A DNA stretch of 64,000 bases from Mycolicibacterium holsaticum DSM 44478 = JCM 12374 (GCF_019645835.1 NZ_CP080998.1:4154001-4218000); one strand, 5' to 3'. Counted from the first letter of the stretch, positions 49,409 through 60,095 are shown. The notes: generated by a model not told the origin, from the letters alone. Program-made: numbers and translations.

Positions 49409-50149
49409 GTGCATGGTCTGCCGAACCACATCCGCGCCTGCCTGTTCGACCTGGACGGCGTGTTGACCGACACCGCCAGCGTGCACAAGAAGGCGTGGCA
49501 GGCCATGTTCGACGACTTCCTGCGAACCCGCGCCGACCGCACCGGCGAACCGTTCGTGCCGTTCGATGTGGGCGCCGACTACCTGCAGTATGTCGACGGC
49601 AAGAAGCGCGAGGACGGGGTGCGTTCGTTTCTGGCCAGCCGCGGTATCGAACTACCCGAAGGGGATCGCGACGACAGCACCGACGCGCAGACGGTTTTCG
49701 GGCTGGGCAACCGCAAGAACGAGATGTTTCACCGGGTGCTGCGATCCGACGGTGTGACGGTCTTCGAGGGCTCGCGGCGCTACCTGAAGGCCGTGGCCCG
49801 CGCAGGCCTTGGCGTCGCGGTGGTCTCGTCGAGCGCCAACACCGAGGAGGTGCTCGAGGTGACGGGCCTGGATAAGTTCGTTCAGCATCGGGTGGACGGT
49901 GTGGTGCTGCGCGAGGAGAACCTGCCCGGTAAACCCGCACCGGACTCGTTTCTGCGGGCGGCGCGACTGCTGGGCATCGAACCCCGCGAGGGTGCGGTGT
50001 TCGAAGACGCGCTCGCCGGGGTGGCGGCCGGGCGGGCTGGTAACTTCGGCTACGTGGTCGGGGTGGACCGCGTCGGACATGCGCAAGCGCTGCGCGACAA
50101 CGGTGCCGATATCGTCGTGGCTGACCTGATGGAGCTCCTGAGGCAATGA
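49409..50149 (+). CDS. HAD-family beta-phosphoglucomutase-like protein
   Basis: A 246-residue HAD phosphatase/phosphomutase homologous to Rv3400. Motif I is [13 protein letters not shown], motif [10 protein letters not shown], the lysine is in GKPAPDSFL and motif IV is VFEDALAGV; the long [14 protein letters not shown] cap is typical of beta-phosphoglucomutases. GTG 49409 has an excellent SD (GAGGAG) and is chosen; an ATG at 49349 would add 20 residues. It overlaps the GH65 gene by four bases, so its likely role is to convert the beta-glucose-1-phosphate made by that phosphorylase to glucose-6-phosphate. Confidence 0.87.
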   Translation: MHGLPNHIRACLFDLDGVLTDTASVHKKAWQAMFDDFLRTRADRTGEPFVPFDVGADYLQYVDGKKREDGVRSFLASRGIELPEGDRDDSTDAQTVFGLGNRKNEMFHRVLRSDGVTVFEGSRRYLKAVARAGLGVAVVSSSANTEEVLEVTGLDKFVQHRVDGVVLREENLPGKPAPDSFLRAARLLGIEPREGAVFEDALAGVAAGRAGNFGYVVGVDRVGHAQALRDNGADIVVADLMELLRQ

Positions 50150-52503
50150 TCACCGACGAGCTTTACCCGGTAGAGCCGTGGCACATCCGCGAAACATCGC
50201 TTGATCTAGCGATTCTGGACGAATCCGAGTCGATCTTCGCGCTGTCCAACGGTCACATCGGCCTGCGCGCCAACCTCGATGAAGGTGAACCACACAGCCT
50301 GCCGGGTACCTACCTGAACTCGTTCTACGAGGTGCGCCCACTGCCGTACGCCGAGGCCGGCTACGGCTACCCGGAAGCCGGCCAGACGGTCGTCAACGTC
50401 ACCAACGGCAAGCTGCTGCGTCTACTCGTCGACGACGAGCCGTTCGACGTCCGCTACGGCGAACTGCTCGAGCATGAGCGCGTGCTGGACATGCGGGCCG
50501 GCACGTTGACCCGAACCGTGCAGTGGCGCTCGCCGGTAGGCAAACAGGTCAAACTCGTCTCGGCCCGGCTGGTGTCGCTGAATCAGCGCGGTGTGGCGGC
50601 CATCGAGTACACCGTGGAGGCGGTCGACGAGTTCGCCAGGATCACCGTGCAGTCCGAGCTGGTGGCCAACGAAGACCAGCCGCCCACCTCCGCTGATCCC
50701 CGGGTGTCGGCCGTGCTCAACCACCCGCTGGAAGCCGTGCATCAGGAAAGCATCGGCGACGGCGCGATCCTCATCCACCGCACCCGCGCCAGCGGGTTGA
50801 TGATGGCCGCCGCGATGGACCACGAAATCGACGTTCCCGGCCGCGTCGAAGTCACCACCGACACCTCGGACGACTGGGCGCGCACCACCGTCATCTGCGG
50901 GTTGCGGCCCGGCCAGCGGCTGCGGATCCGCAAGTATCTGGCCTACGCGTGGTCGAGCCTGCGCTCCCGTCCGGCGTTGCGCGATCAGGTCGCGGCCGCG
51001 CTCAGCGGCGCCGAGTACACCGGCTGGCAGGGCCTGCTGGACGCTCAGCGCGCCTATCTCGACGACTTCTGGGACAGCGCCGACGTCGAGGTCGAAGGTG
51101 ATCCCCACATCCAGCAGGCCGTGCGGTTCGCGTTGTTTCACGTGCTGCAGGCCAGCGCACGAGCCGAACGCCGCGCGATTCCGAGCAAGGGGCTGACCGG
51201 AACCGGTTATGACGGTCACGCGTTCTGGGACACCGAGGGTTTCGTGCTTCCGCTGCTCACCTACACCGCGCCCTACGCCGCCGCCGATGCGCTGCGGTGG
51301 CGCGCCTCGACGCTGGATTTGGCCAAGGAGCGCGCCGAACTGCTCGACCTTGAAGGCGCCACCTTCCCGTGGCGCACGATACGCGGCGAGGAGTGCTCGG
51401 CGTATTGGCCTGCCGGCACCGCGGCGTTCCACGTCAACGCGGACATCGCCATGGCGTTCGAGCGGTATCGCGTTGTGACAGGCGATGATTCGCTGGATAC
51501 CGAGTGCGGGTTGAAGGTGTTGGTCGAGACCGCCAGGATGTGGCTTTCCCTCGGCCAGCATGATCGGCACGGGGTGTGGCACATCGACGGTGTCACTGGA
51601 CCCGACGAGTACACCGCGGTGGTGCGCGACAACGTGTTCACCAACCTGATGGCGGCACGCAACCTGCGCGCGGCAGCCGACGCCTGCGTTCGCCACCCCG
51701 ACGAGGCGAACGCCATCGACGTCACCGCCGAGGAGATCGACGCCTGGCGCCACGCCGCCGCGACCGTTCACATTCCGTTCGACGAGGACCTCGGGGTGCA
51801 CCCGCAGTGCGAGGGGTTCACCACGCTGCGCGAGTGGGACTTCGCAGCCAACACCGCCTATCCCCTGCTGCTGCACGAACCGTACGTGCGGCTGTACCCC
51901 CAGCAGGTCGTCAAGCAGGCCGACCTGGTGTTGGCCATGCATTGGGAGAGCCACGCTTTCACTCCCGAGCAGATGGCGCGCAACGTCGACTACTACGAGC
52001 AGCGCACCACCCGCGACTCGTCGCTGTCGGCCTGCACCCAGGCGGTGATGTGCGCGGCCGTCGGGCACCTCGAGCTGGCCCACGACTACGCCTACGAAGC
52101 CGCGATGATCGACCTACGCAACCTGCACCACAACACCCGCGACGGCTTGCACATGGCCTCACTGGCCGGCGCCTGGTCGGCTTTGGTGGCCGGCTTCGGC
52201 GGGCTGCGCGACGACGAAGACCTGCTGGCGCTCGACCCGCATCTGCCCGAAACGCTGTCGCGCCTGAAATTCCGGTTGCGGTGGAAGAACTTTCGGCTCA
52301 CCGTCGACGTCAATCACGAGGACGTGACGTACACCCTTCGCGACGGCCCCGACACCTCACTGACGATCCGTCATGCCGGTGAAGATCTCGAGCTCAAGAC
52401 CCAGAGCCCCACGACGGTCGCCGTCAAACCCGTCCGCCCGCTGCTGCCGCCGCCGAAGCAACCACCCGGCCGGGCGCCCATGCGCCACAACCAGATCAGC
52501 TAG
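50146..52503 (+). CDS. GH65 disaccharide phosphorylase (trehalose/maltose/kojibiose type)
   Basis: A 785-residue inverting GH65 phosphorylase, homologous to Rv3401. An N-terminal beta-sandwich (about 1-270) precedes an (alpha/alpha)6 barrel; the catalytic acid is Glu488 in [10 protein letters not shown], with the substrate-site block [14 protein letters not shown] near 359 and the phosphate-site region [13 protein letters not shown] further on. The product beta-glucose-1-phosphate would be used by the coupled HAD mutase upstream (ATGA overlap at 50146). The disaccharide is not decided; trehalose is plausible in mycobacteria. The C-terminal tail is basic and proline-rich. Its TAG overlaps the phoU stop in CTAG. 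Confidence 0.9.
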   Translation: MITDELYPVEPWHIRETSLDLAILDESESIFALSNGHIGLRANLDEGEPHSLPGTYLNSFYEVRPLPYAEAGYGYPEAGQTVVNVTNGKLLRLLVDDEPFDVRYGELLEHERVLDMRAGTLTRTVQWRSPVGKQVKLVSARLVSLNQRGVAAIEYTVEAVDEFARITVQSELVANEDQPPTSADPRVSAVLNHPLEAVHQESIGDGAILIHRTRASGLMMAAAMDHEIDVPGRVEVTTDTSDDWARTTVICGLRPGQRLRIRKYLAYAWSSLRSRPALRDQVAAALSGAEYTGWQGLLDAQRAYLDDFWDSADVEVEGDPHIQQAVRFALFHVLQASARAERRAIPSKGLTGTGYDGHAFWDTEGFVLPLLTYTAPYAAADALRWRASTLDLAKERAELLDLEGATFPWRTIRGEECSAYWPAGTAAFHVNADIAMAFERYRVVTGDDSLDTECGLKVLVETARMWLSLGQHDRHGVWHIDGVTGPDEYTAVVRDNVFTNLMAARNLRAAADACVRHPDEANAIDVTAEEIDAWRHAAATVHIPFDEDLGVHPQCEGFTTLREWDFAANTAYPLLLHEPYVRLYPQQVVKQADLVLAMHWESHAFTPEQMARNVDYYEQRTTRDSSLSACTQAVMCAAVGHLELAHDYAYEAAMIDLRNLHHNTRDGLHMASLAGAWSALVAGFGGLRDDEDLLALDPHLPETLSRLKFRLRWKNFRLTVDVNHEDVTYTLRDGPDTSLTIRHAGEDLELKTQSPTTVAVKPVRPLLPPPKQPPGRAPMRHNQIS

Positions 52504-53159
52504 GCCAGCTGCTTGTTGGCGGGAAGACCGCCGGTGGCCTCGAAGATCACCCGACGCCCGATCTCTACCGCGTGGTCGGCGAACCTCTCGTAGTAGCGGC
52601 CGAGCAGTGCCACGTCGACGGCAGAGCAGACGCCGTCCTGCCACTTGTGGTCGATCAGCAGCGTGAACAAGTGTCGGTGCTCGGCGTCCACCGCGTCGTC
52701 CTCGTCGTGCAGCCGTGCCGCCTTCTCGGGATCGGGTGAGCGCAGCACTTCCTGCGCGGTTCTGGCCAACTGCACGGCCCTGGTGCCCATCTCGGCGAAG
52801 CTGGCACGCACGTCGTTGGGCAGCGCGCATTCGGGATGACGCAGCCGTGAGATGCTCGCGACATGCACGGCGAGCGCGCCCATCCGCTCGATGTCCGCGC
52901 TGATGCGGATCGACCCGACGATCGTGCGCAGTTCCCCGGCGACCGGCTGCTGCAGCGCAAGCAGTTTGAGCGCCGTCTCTTCGGCCCGCCGGTTGAGCAG
53001 CGCGATGTGCGCATGGTCGGCGATCACCTGCTCCGCCAACGTCAGGTCGGCGTCGAGCAGGGCCTGCGTGGCGCGGTCCATCGCGTCGGCGGTCAAGCCG
53101 CACATCTCGCTCAACTGCGTGCACAGTTCCGATAGCTGCTTGTGATACCCGGTTCGCAT
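52500..53159 (-). CDS. phoU: PhoU-family phosphate signalling regulator
   Basis: A 219-residue PhoU protein (PhoY1/PhoY2 type). It consists of two three-helix repeats; the metal-binding signature appears as [15 protein letters not shown] in the first repeat and [18 protein letters not shown] in the second. PhoU proteins hold the SenX3-RegX3 response off when phosphate is plentiful. A good AGGAAGG SD precedes the ATG at 53159. No pst genes are in the window, and the neighbour upstream is choD on the same strand. Confidence 0.92.
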   Translation of the reverse strand: MRTGYHKQLSELCTQLSEMCGLTADAMDRATQALLDADLTLAEQVIADHAHIALLNRRAEETALKLLALQQPVAGELRTIVGSIRISADIERMGALAVHVASISRLRHPECALPNDVRASFAEMGTRAVQLARTAQEVLRSPDPEKAARLHDEDDAVDAEHRHLFTLLIDHKWQDGVCSAVDVALLGRYYERFADHAVEIGRRVIFEATGGLPANKQLA

Positions 53160-53227
53160 GGCAGGGCCTTCCTGTGCCCGGTCTGGTCGTCCCCGACGGG
53201 CCACTGCGTACCCGCATCGGTTGAAGA

Positions 53228-54964
53228 TCAACCCGTGGAGCTGACCGGTTCGATCGGCAACCGGCGCAGCGCGGCGGGGGCGTCGGCGGGCACCACCGGG
53301 TGTTCCGGCGGGATCGGCGCGAGCCGCTTGTATGCCTGGCCCTGTGCGGGACGCTGGTCGACCTGACCCTTGTTGGGCCACAGCGACGCCGCCCGCTCGG
53401 CCTGCGCGGTGATCGAAAGCGACGGGTTCACCCCGAGGTTCGCCGAAATGGCCGCCCCGTCGTGCACCGAAAGGGTCGGATATCCGTAGACCCGCTGATA
53501 CGGGTCGATGACGCCGTGCGCGGCGGTGTCGCCAATCGCCGCGCCGCCGAGGAAATGCGCGGTGAGCGGGATGTTGAACAGCTCGCCCCAGGTACCGCCC
53601 GCGACGCCGTCGATCTTCTCGGCGATTCGGCGGGTGACCTCGTTGCCCACCGGGATCCACGTCGGGTTCGGCTCGCCGTGGCCCTGCTTGCTGGTCAGGC
53701 GGCGGTAGCCGAGCTTGGTGCGCTCGGTGAACGTGGTGATCGAGTTGTCCAGGTGTTGCATCACCAGCGCGATGACCGTGCGTTCGCTCCATCGCCTTAC
53801 GTTGATCATGCGCAGGGTGCCGCGCGGGTTGGCGGCCGCGCTGCGGACGAACTGCCGCCACCGGGGCACGTCGGAGCCCTCCGGCCCGGCGCCGTCGGTC
53901 ATCAGCGTCTGCAACAGGCCCATCGCGTTGGAGCCCTTGCCGTAGCGCACCGGTTCGACGTGGGTGTCGGACGTGGGATGGATGGAGGACGTGATCGCCA
54001 CCCCGTGCGTGAGGTCCAGGCCTGGCGACACCTTGTACTTGCCGGCGCCGACGATCGATTCGGAGTTGGTCCGCGTCAGCACCCCGAGCCGCTCGGACAT
54101 CTTGGGCAGCTTGCCTTTGTCGCGCATCTTGAACAGGAGTTTCTGGGTGCCGTAGGTGCCTGCGGCCAGCACCACGTGGGTGGCGGTGATCGTGCGCCTC
54201 TTCCTGCGCACCCAACTGCCGGTGCGCACAGTGCGGACCTCCCACAGCCCGTCGGCGCGCTGCTGGAAGCCGGTGACGGTGGTCATCGGAACCACCTCTG
54301 CGCCAGCCTTTTCCGCCAGGTACAGGTAGTTCTTCACCAGCGTGTTCTTGGCGTTGTGGCGGCAGCCCGTCATGCACTCGCCGACCTCGATGCAGCCGGT
54401 GCGCGCCGGGCCCGCCCCGCCGAAGTACGGATCAGGCACCGTCTGGCCGGGCGCCTTGGTGCCGTCCGGGCCGAAGAACACGCCGACCGGGGTGGGCACC
54501 CAGGTGTCGCCGACGCCCATCTCGTCGGCGACCTCCTTGACGATGCGGTCGGCGTCGGTGAACGTCGGGTTGGTGACCACGCCGAGCATCCGCTGCGCCT
54601 GGTCGTAGTGCGGCATCAGCTCCGCGCGCCAGTCGGTGATGTCCTTCCACTGCGGGTCGTTGAAGAACGGATCCGGCGGCACGTACAAGGTGTTGGCGTA
54701 GTTCAGCGATCCGCCGCCGACGCCCGCGCCGGCCAGGATCATCACGTTGCGCAGCAGGTGGATCCGCTGGATGCCGTACATGCCGAGCCTCGGCGCCCAC
54801 AGAAACCTGCGCAGGTTCCACGAGGTTTTGGCGAAGTCCTCATCGGCGAAGCGCTGGCCCGCCTCGAGCACCCCGACGCGATAGCCCTTCTCGGTGAGCC
54901 GCAGCGCCGTCACGCTGCCGCCGAACCCCGAGCCGATGATCAGCACGTCATAGTCAGGTCTCAT
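53228..54964 (-). CDS. choD: GMC-type oxidoreductase, cholesterol oxidase homologue ChoD
   Basis: A 578-residue FAD-dependent GMC oxidoreductase matching Rv3409c. The Rossmann FAD motif is [15 protein letters not shown] at 9-23, followed by [16 protein letters not shown] (FAD-contacting) and the Cys-containing [20 protein letters not shown]. The C-terminal segment [17 protein letters not shown] carries conserved GMC residues. ChoD is annotated as 3-beta-hydroxysterol oxidase, but its physiological substrate is uncertain because HsdD carries most of that activity in mycobacteria. It precedes phoU (68-bp gap), and the mce operon lies upstream on the same strand. Confidence 0.9.
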   Translation of the reverse strand: MRPDYDVLIIGSGFGGSVTALRLTEKGYRVGVLEAGQRFADEDFAKTSWNLRRFLWAPRLGMYGIQRIHLLRNVMILAGAGVGGGSLNYANTLYVPPDPFFNDPQWKDITDWRAELMPHYDQAQRMLGVVTNPTFTDADRIVKEVADEMGVGDTWVPTPVGVFFGPDGTKAPGQTVPDPYFGGAGPARTGCIEVGECMTGCRHNAKNTLVKNYLYLAEKAGAEVVPMTTVTGFQQRADGLWEVRTVRTGSWVRRKRRTITATHVVLAAGTYGTQKLLFKMRDKGKLPKMSERLGVLTRTNSESIVGAGKYKVSPGLDLTHGVAITSSIHPTSDTHVEPVRYGKGSNAMGLLQTLMTDGAGPEGSDVPRWRQFVRSAAANPRGTLRMINVRRWSERTVIALVMQHLDNSITTFTERTKLGYRRLTSKQGHGEPNPTWIPVGNEVTRRIAEKIDGVAGGTWGELFNIPLTAHFLGGAAIGDTAAHGVIDPYQRVYGYPTLSVHDGAAISANLGVNPSLSITAQAERAASLWPNKGQVDQRPAQGQAYKRLAPIPPEHPVVPADAPAALRRLPIEPVSSTG

Positions 54965-55047
54965 CGCCCCAGTATGACCCTACTCGGCGGTAACTTTCCA
55001 GACAGCGATGCCTAACGGGTAACGCCTCGACTGCGGGTCGCGCACCG

Positions 55048-55449
55048 CTATGCCACGTGCGGCGTGTTGCCGTAACACGCGATGTTGCCGACATCGAGCG
55101 TGCTTTGGCAGAGCAGTCGCGAGCCCTCGAAGATGCGCACCGTCACCCACCGGGCCGGCCCGCGGATCCGCCGCCAGTCCGCGCGCAGTTGCGCACCCGA
55201 CCCCGTCGGACCTTGCGCGTCCTGGAGGATGACGTCCGTCCGCCAGGGCACCGGCACGCCCGTCAAGTTCCTACGACCGCCCTCGTCGACGTATTCGACG
55301 TCGACGACCGGGATCGTGTCGGAGACGATTTCGTAGGTCACCACGTCGTCCGCCGACGCCGGACCGGCCGACGCCGTGGCGATGCCTGCGCCGAGCACCA
55401 GGCTCACAGCCCAAGATCCGACTTCCCGCCACCGGGTGGGCTGCCGCAC
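55048..55449 (-). CDS. Secreted MmpS-like protein, coupled to the Mce-associated gene
   Basis: A 133-residue exported protein. GTG at 55449 overlaps the TAG of the upstream Mce-associated gene by one base (TAGTG). The signal peptide is about 1-33 (SLVLGAGIATASAGPASA). The mature part, beginning VVTYEIVSDTIPVVDVEYVD, resembles the soluble beta-domain of MmpS proteins, with two cysteines near the C terminus (LLCQST and IACYG). It lacks the usual transmembrane anchor unless the signal peptide is retained. No mmpL gene is nearby. As last gene of the mce operon it may assist the Mce complex, which is inference. Confidence 0.65.
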   Translation of the reverse strand: MRQPTRWREVGSWAVSLVLGAGIATASAGPASADDVVTYEIVSDTIPVVDVEYVDEGGRRNLTGVPVPWRTDVILQDAQGPTGSGAQLRADWRRIRGPARWVTVRIFEGSRLLCQSTLDVGNIACYGNTPHVA

Positions 55450-56066
55450 TACTTGGCCCCCGCGACCGCGCCGATTCCGCCGACATCGGTGATCTGCCAG
55501 TCCCTGTTGCTGTCGATGGTGACGCTGTAGGTCGCGGTGGATTGCAGATTGTCGGGCGCTTGGGTGGTCTTCGTCAAGACGCTGACGAACGTGTCGACGA
55601 CATAGACCCCGCCATCCTGTGACCGCACCTTTGCCGACAGAGGCTCGGCGGTGGAGGTCCACTCCAGCGGAATCAGCAACTGCTGCATGGAATCCGCGGC
55701 CTTGGTGAGCTTGTTCGACAATTCGGGCGAGGTGCCCTCGACGAGCTGGCCCTTCCACGTGTTGAGGTCCTGGTAGTTCATCGCGGCCGCACGGACCGCA
55801 TAGTCGAGTGCCATCTGCTCGGCTTGCCGGTTGTTTTCGGCCGCCTGCAGCTGGGCGTGCACGGTGCTGCGCTCGCCGAAGTAGAGCCACGTCATGATCC
55901 CCGTCGCGGCTGCCAGCACGATGATCACGGCGCCGACGACCGCGGCGCGCAGGCTGATCACCAGGGCTCGGCGCGGCGGTGCGCTCGGGGTTTCCGCGTC
56001 GGTGTCGCGGTCTGGTACGTCGGTCCCGACCTCGGGATCGTCGCCTTCAGGGGTCTTCTCATCCAC
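55449..56066 (-). CDS. Mce-associated membrane protein
   Basis: A 205-residue protein of the Mce-associated (Mam/Mas) type. The first 35 residues are acidic and cytoplasmic; a membrane helix follows (LRAAVVGAVIIVLAAATGIMTWLYFG). The periplasmic part (about 70-205) has the NTF2-like pattern of these proteins, ending VTIDSNRDWQITDVGGI. GTG 56066 has AAAGGTG as SD; GTG 56081 is possible. Such genes follow mceF in most mycobacterial mce operons and may stabilise the transporter (as shown for OrfX-type Mam proteins). The gap to mceF is 42 bp. Confidence 0.85.
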   Translation of the reverse strand: MDEKTPEGDDPEVGTDVPDRDTDAETPSAPPRRALVISLRAAVVGAVIIVLAAATGIMTWLYFGERSTVHAQLQAAENNRQAEQMALDYAVRAAAMNYQDLNTWKGQLVEGTSPELSNKLTKAADSMQQLLIPLEWTSTAEPLSAKVRSQDGGVYVVDTFVSVLTKTTQAPDNLQSTATYSVTIDSNRDWQITDVGGIGAVAGAK

Positions 56067-56108
56067 GGTTGCACCTTTCACCTGGGCGCTATCCTCTCAG
56101 CTCGGTGA

Positions 56109-57065
56109 TCATGGGTTGGGCGTCTTGACGCGCAGCGTGATGGTGCCGTCTTCGGGCAGGGCGTCGAGCATGTTGGACAGAATCTGCCCGGTGTCGAACG
56201 TCAAGGCGGCCGAAGCGATGCCTTTGATGTTCGGCGTGAAAGCTTCGGCAAATATCTGCAGGTCCGGAGCACGGGTATCGAGGAACTGCTGTATCCGTCC
56301 GAACAACTTGCCGGTGTTCTGCAGTGACTGTGGCGCGCCGGTTTCCATGACCACCGACGTTGCCGCCAGGAACATCTGTTCCACCGGGGTGCCCAGCGCG
56401 AGCAGCGCCGGGTTGATCTCGGCGATCCGCGGTCCGAGCCAGTCGGCGTTCTGAAGCAAGATCTCCATGTTTTTCAACACCTCTGACCCACGCCCGTCCA
56501 TGCTCGTCACCGCATTGCGTAGCAGCACACTCGCGCGGTGCAGGTTCGGCAGGACGACCTGCTGGTCAGGCAACGCCTCGTCAGCTTCGCGCACCAGCCG
56601 GTTGATCGCATCGGGATCGAGTTGGTTCAGCACCCGCACCACGCTGGTGGCCAACTCGGAGATCGAGGCAGGTTGGGTGATGTCCTCGGTGGCGACATAT
56701 TGGCCGTCGTGAAACGTCGGCCCGTCCGAACGCCGTGGCACCAGCCCGATGTAGGACTCGCCGAGTGCCGACAGGTTCTCCAAGCGCACGTCGCTGTCCA
56801 CCGGAACCGGATGGGCCCCGTCGATGTAGAAGTGGATGGTCGCACCGGCCAACGCGGTGTCGATGCCGGTGACCTTGCCGACCTGTACGCCGCGCAGCAA
56901 CACGTTGGAATCCACGACGATTCCGTTGATGTCGGGCACCTGCATGGAGACGTTCACCCGGTGTTTCGGCGGACCGATCCGTACCCCGAGCGCACCGATG
57001 TAGTACACCGCCCCGCTGATGATGACGGCAAAGACCAGAAATGACACCAGATGCCGGACCTTCAC
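56109..57065 (-). CDS. mceF: MCE-family protein MceF
   Basis: A 318-residue MlaD/MCE-domain protein. One N-terminal helix (LVSFLVFAVIISGAVYYIGALG) anchors it; the MCE domain (about 38-118) contains VLLRGVQVGKVTGI and SALGESYIGLVP. A helical region follows. Six different MceA-F subunits are thought to assemble a periplasmic lipid channel. The GTG start overlaps the mceE stop by four bases. Confidence 0.92.
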   Translation of the reverse strand: MKVRHLVSFLVFAVIISGAVYYIGALGVRIGPPKHRVNVSMQVPDINGIVVDSNVLLRGVQVGKVTGIDTALAGATIHFYIDGAHPVPVDSDVRLENLSALGESYIGLVPRRSDGPTFHDGQYVATEDITQPASISELATSVVRVLNQLDPDAINRLVREADEALPDQQVVLPNLHRASVLLRNAVTSMDGRGSEVLKNMEILLQNADWLGPRIAEINPALLALGTPVEQMFLAATSVVMETGAPQSLQNTGKLFGRIQQFLDTRAPDLQIFAEAFTPNIKGIASAALTFDTGQILSNMLDALPEDGTITLRVKTPNP

Positions 57066-58054
57066 GGAATCGCTCCCAGCATTCGCAGCACATCTTCGAC
57101 GTTGCCGGAGATCTCGCGGCCGTCGGATGTCTGAACCGACGTGATGTTCATGGCCGGGTACTTGTCGGCCGGGAGAAACACGTCGTGGAACAGGTCACGC
57201 CACGGCCGGTACTCGCCCTCGATGGCCCACTTCGACTTCTGGACCTCACCGACCGCGATCCCGAGCGAATCCAGTAGCGGCACCAGCCAGTACCCGCCGG
57301 TGTAGATGCTGCCCAGCGACGGCAACAAGATTCCCACCCCGATGGCGGATTCCAGCATGCGATCCCACTGGGTCAGTCCGTCCGGTGAGAACCAGTACCG
57401 CAATTGCGGGTCGCTGTCGGCCATCACCGCGGCGGTGCCGGCCAGTCCGTCGAGCCAGTAGTCGACGGTGTCGACGTTGTCCGACAGATCCTTGAGGTTC
57501 TCTGAGACGCGGGCGGCGATGGCACGTACTTGTTCGGCGCGTTCGGGCGTGACGCGATTGATCCGGATGATGGTGTTCTGCATCCGCTGGATGGATCCGC
57601 TGTTGACGAAGTTCGCCAAACTGGCGATGGTGTCCTCGAGCTGTGGTGGTGATGTGGTATGCGCCAACGGAATACGACCGCCGGCTGGTATCGGCGCGAC
57701 GCTCTCGCCGGCAGGTGGGCGCTCGATCGCCACGTAGATGTCCCCTAGCACCGTGGCCTGCTGCAGGGTGGCGCGCGCGTCCGCGGGTACCTGCACCGAC
57801 GAATCGATCCGCGCCGTGACGTCCACCGCCGCCTCCGTCACCCCGACCTTTTCCACCACCCCGACCGTGGTGCCGTCCATGACGACTTTGGCGCGATCGG
57901 GCAGGTTGAGCACGTTGTCGAACTCGAGGACCAGGTCATAGCCGTCGCGGAAGTTGTTGCCCGGCTGGGGTAGATCCTCGACCGAGATCGCCGCGCACGA
58001 TGAAACGAGCACGGCGCAGCCGATTGCGCCTGCGGCGACCCTCAGCCTGGTCAT
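57062..58054 (-). CDS. mceE: MCE-family lipoprotein MceE
   Basis: A 330-residue MCE protein with a lipoprotein signal: AAGAIGCAVLVSSC places the lipidated cysteine at about 20. The MCE domain is at about 35-115 (VVMDGTTVGVVEKVGV, VLGDIYVAIERP), followed by a long helical segment. Lipoprotein character at this position is the rule for MceE. The ATG overlaps the mceD stop and the TGA overlaps the mceF start. Confidence 0.92.
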   Translation of the reverse strand: MTRLRVAAGAIGCAVLVSSCAAISVEDLPQPGNNFRDGYDLVLEFDNVLNLPDRAKVVMDGTTVGVVEKVGVTEAAVDVTARIDSSVQVPADARATLQQATVLGDIYVAIERPPAGESVAPIPAGGRIPLAHTTSPPQLEDTIASLANFVNSGSIQRMQNTIIRINRVTPERAEQVRAIAARVSENLKDLSDNVDTVDYWLDGLAGTAAVMADSDPQLRYWFSPDGLTQWDRMLESAIGVGILLPSLGSIYTGGYWLVPLLDSLGIAVGEVQKSKWAIEGEYRPWRDLFHDVFLPADKYPAMNITSVQTSDGREISGNVEDVLRMLGAIP

Positions 58055-59136
58055 CTGCGGCTCGCTTCCAGAAAGACGTACTGCAGGAGATTGATGTCGA
58101 CGCCGTACGGCTGGCCGGCGACATTCGCGCAGCTGCCCGGCATCGACAGGTTCATGAAGTGGCACACCGCCGGACCATTCGGTGTTCTGATCCGGTACAG
58201 CGGGGGACGGAACGACATGACGAACTCGCGGTTGTTGAAGTGATGGGTCACCCCGTTGATCCACCACGGCAGCGGATCGAGCAAGCTGGCCAGCCCCCGG
58301 GCGTGCGGAGTCAGGATGCGCATCGCATCCGCGGTCGCATCCAAGGTCAGCTGCAGCTCATCGCCGGCGCGGACTTCGAGGTCGGAGAGCAGGGTGACCA
58401 GGTTGGGAAGTGGCCATGACATCCGTTGCGCCCCTTCGATCGCGTCGACCAGGGGCGGGGTCGTGACCGCCGCGTCGTTGACGACCTGCTTCATCGAATC
58501 ACGCATATCGACCAGGCTGCCCGTGAGGACCGCCAGGTTGCTGACGATCGAGGACATATCGCTGATCGCTCCGTCGGGGTTGTCCAGCAGCGTCGACGAC
58601 GTGGTGAGGATCTGGTTCAAGCCGGCGCCGCTGTCGGTAGCGGCCTGATCCAGTTGCGCGATCACGTCACCGATGTTCGATGACGTCTCGGGGTTTATCC
58701 CGTCGACGAAGGTGTTCGCGGCGCCGATGACCTCAGAGAGGCTTCGCGGGGTCATCGACCGGCTCAACGGCACGCACTCCCCTGGCGCCAGCTTCGCACC
58801 GCCATCGAAGTTGCCCACCAGTTCCAGTGCGCGGTCGGCGAGCACCGATGTCGAGCGGACGACGGCTTTGACATCCTCGGGCAGCGGCCGCTGCCCGGTG
58901 ACGGAGAAGTCCACCCGGACGCCAGCGGCCCCCGGGGTGATGCGGTCCACGGCGCCGATCGGATATCCCATCTGCGACACCGGATTTCCGGCATAGAGGC
59001 CGACGGAGTCGGGCAGGACCGCACAGTACGACGTGGCCTGTGGCGCCACCGTTGCCGCGCAGGACGTCGAGGTCACGGCTGCCGCGATCGCGATGACGCC
59101 GAGGCCGATTCGATGTGCGAGGCTGCGTGTGCTCAT
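58051..59136 (-). CDS. mceD: MCE-family protein MceD
   Basis: A 361-residue MCE protein. A hydrophobic N terminus (GLGVIAIAAAVTSTSC) is followed by the MCE domain (NPVSQMGYPIGAVDRI, STSVLADRALELVG) and helices. The TSTSC sequence is only a weak lipobox. ATG 59136 overlaps the mceC TGA by one base (TGATG); an ATG two codons earlier at 59142 is possible. The long C-terminal segment has further cysteines (VCHF, GSCANV). Confidence 0.9.
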   Translation of the reverse strand: MSTRSLAHRIGLGVIAIAAAVTSTSCAATVAPQATSYCAVLPDSVGLYAGNPVSQMGYPIGAVDRITPGAAGVRVDFSVTGQRPLPEDVKAVVRSTSVLADRALELVGNFDGGAKLAPGECVPLSRSMTPRSLSEVIGAANTFVDGINPETSSNIGDVIAQLDQAATDSGAGLNQILTTSSTLLDNPDGAISDMSSIVSNLAVLTGSLVDMRDSMKQVVNDAAVTTPPLVDAIEGAQRMSWPLPNLVTLLSDLEVRAGDELQLTLDATADAMRILTPHARGLASLLDPLPWWINGVTHHFNNREFVMSFRPPLYRIRTPNGPAVCHFMNLSMPGSCANVAGQPYGVDINLLQYVFLEASRR

Positions 59137-60095
59137 CAGCATGGGTTCCCCGGCATCGGGATACACACGTCGGTGGCCAACAGTTCCGGCGCGGCGTTCT
59201 GTCGCTCCAAGGTGGTGTAGAGCCGGTCGCGCGTGCGCTTGAGGATGCGCACCACCAGGCCGTTGCGGTCCGCCCAGGTGCGCACGATTCGTTGCCAGTT
59301 GAGGAACTTCTCGAGGAACTTGTCCCGATGTTCCATGTAGAAATCGCCGAGCGGGCCGACGCCTTGCAGGATGTCGCCCATGCCCTGCATCGCTGCGGCG
59401 AATCCCTTCCCGTACAGGACCAGCGTCTGCTCCAGGATGGCGACCTTCTCCAGCAGGTCCTCCAGCATTCCGCGCCGGGTGGCGAGTTCCTCGATGTACT
59501 CGTCGGAAAGGTTCAAGATCGCCGACAGTTGCCCCCGCTGTCGGTCCAACGTCTCGGTGATGGTCGTGCCCGCATCGACGATCGCCGAGATGGTCTCGAT
59601 ATTGGATCCGGTCAGACCTGCCTGCACCTCGTCCAGCGATTGCCGCACCGGGGAGGTGTGGACATTCTCGGTGATCTTTGTCGTATCTGCCAGCACCTGA
59701 ATGAGACTGTAGGGCAAGATGACCCGATCCTGCGGGATCGGCGTATGCCCTAGTTCCCGATCGCCGAGCGAGTCGATGTGGACGTAGTATCCGCCCACCA
59801 CGGTGAGCATTCGCACCGAGACAGTGGACTGGTCCCCGACGAATTCGCGTCCGTCGACGGTGGCACGGACCCGCACCCGATCCGGTTCGATTTCCAGATC
59901 CTTGATCTTGCCGACGGTGACACCGGCGATTCGCACCGAGATACCGGGGGTGATCGAGGAGGCGTCGTCGGTGTAGAAGGTGACGAGCTTGTTGCCGGGC
60001 GGGCTGATGTACACCATCGCCGCCACAATCCCGATGGCAGTCGCCAGCGCCAGCGTGACCGTGCCCCATAGCCGCGGGTCCCTCAGGATCTTCAT
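59136..60095 (-). CDS. mceC: MCE-family protein MceC
   Basis: A 319-residue MCE protein. One helix near residues 9-28 (LWGTVTLALATAIGIVAAMVY), the MCE domain (SVRIAGVTVGKIKDLEIE; VGGYYVHIDSLG), then a helical domain with leucine-rich heptads (about 165-260). ATG 60095 overlaps the mceB stop by four bases; an upstream in-frame extension to 60173 was rejected as it would lie inside mceB. Confidence 0.91.
   Translation of the reverse strand: MKILRDPRLWGTVTLALATAIGIVAAMVYISPPGNKLVTFYTDDASSITPGISVRIAGVTVGKIKDLEIEPDRVRVRATVDGREFVGDQSTVSVRMLTVVGGYYVHIDSLGDRELGHTPIPQDRVILPYSLIQVLADTTKITENVHTSPVRQSLDEVQAGLTGSNIETISAIVDAGTTITETLDRQRGQLSAILNLSDEYIEELATRRGMLEDLLEKVAILEQTLVLYGKGFAAAMQGMGDILQGVGPLGDFYMEHRDKFLEKFLNWQRIVRTWADRNGLVVRILKRTRDRLYTTLERQNAAPELLATDVCIPMPGNPC

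Noticed and set aside
58051..59136. MceD called as a second lipoprotein
   Set aside because: The TSTSC sequence lacks the hydrophobic -3 residue of a good lipobox; only MceE is confidently a lipoprotein.
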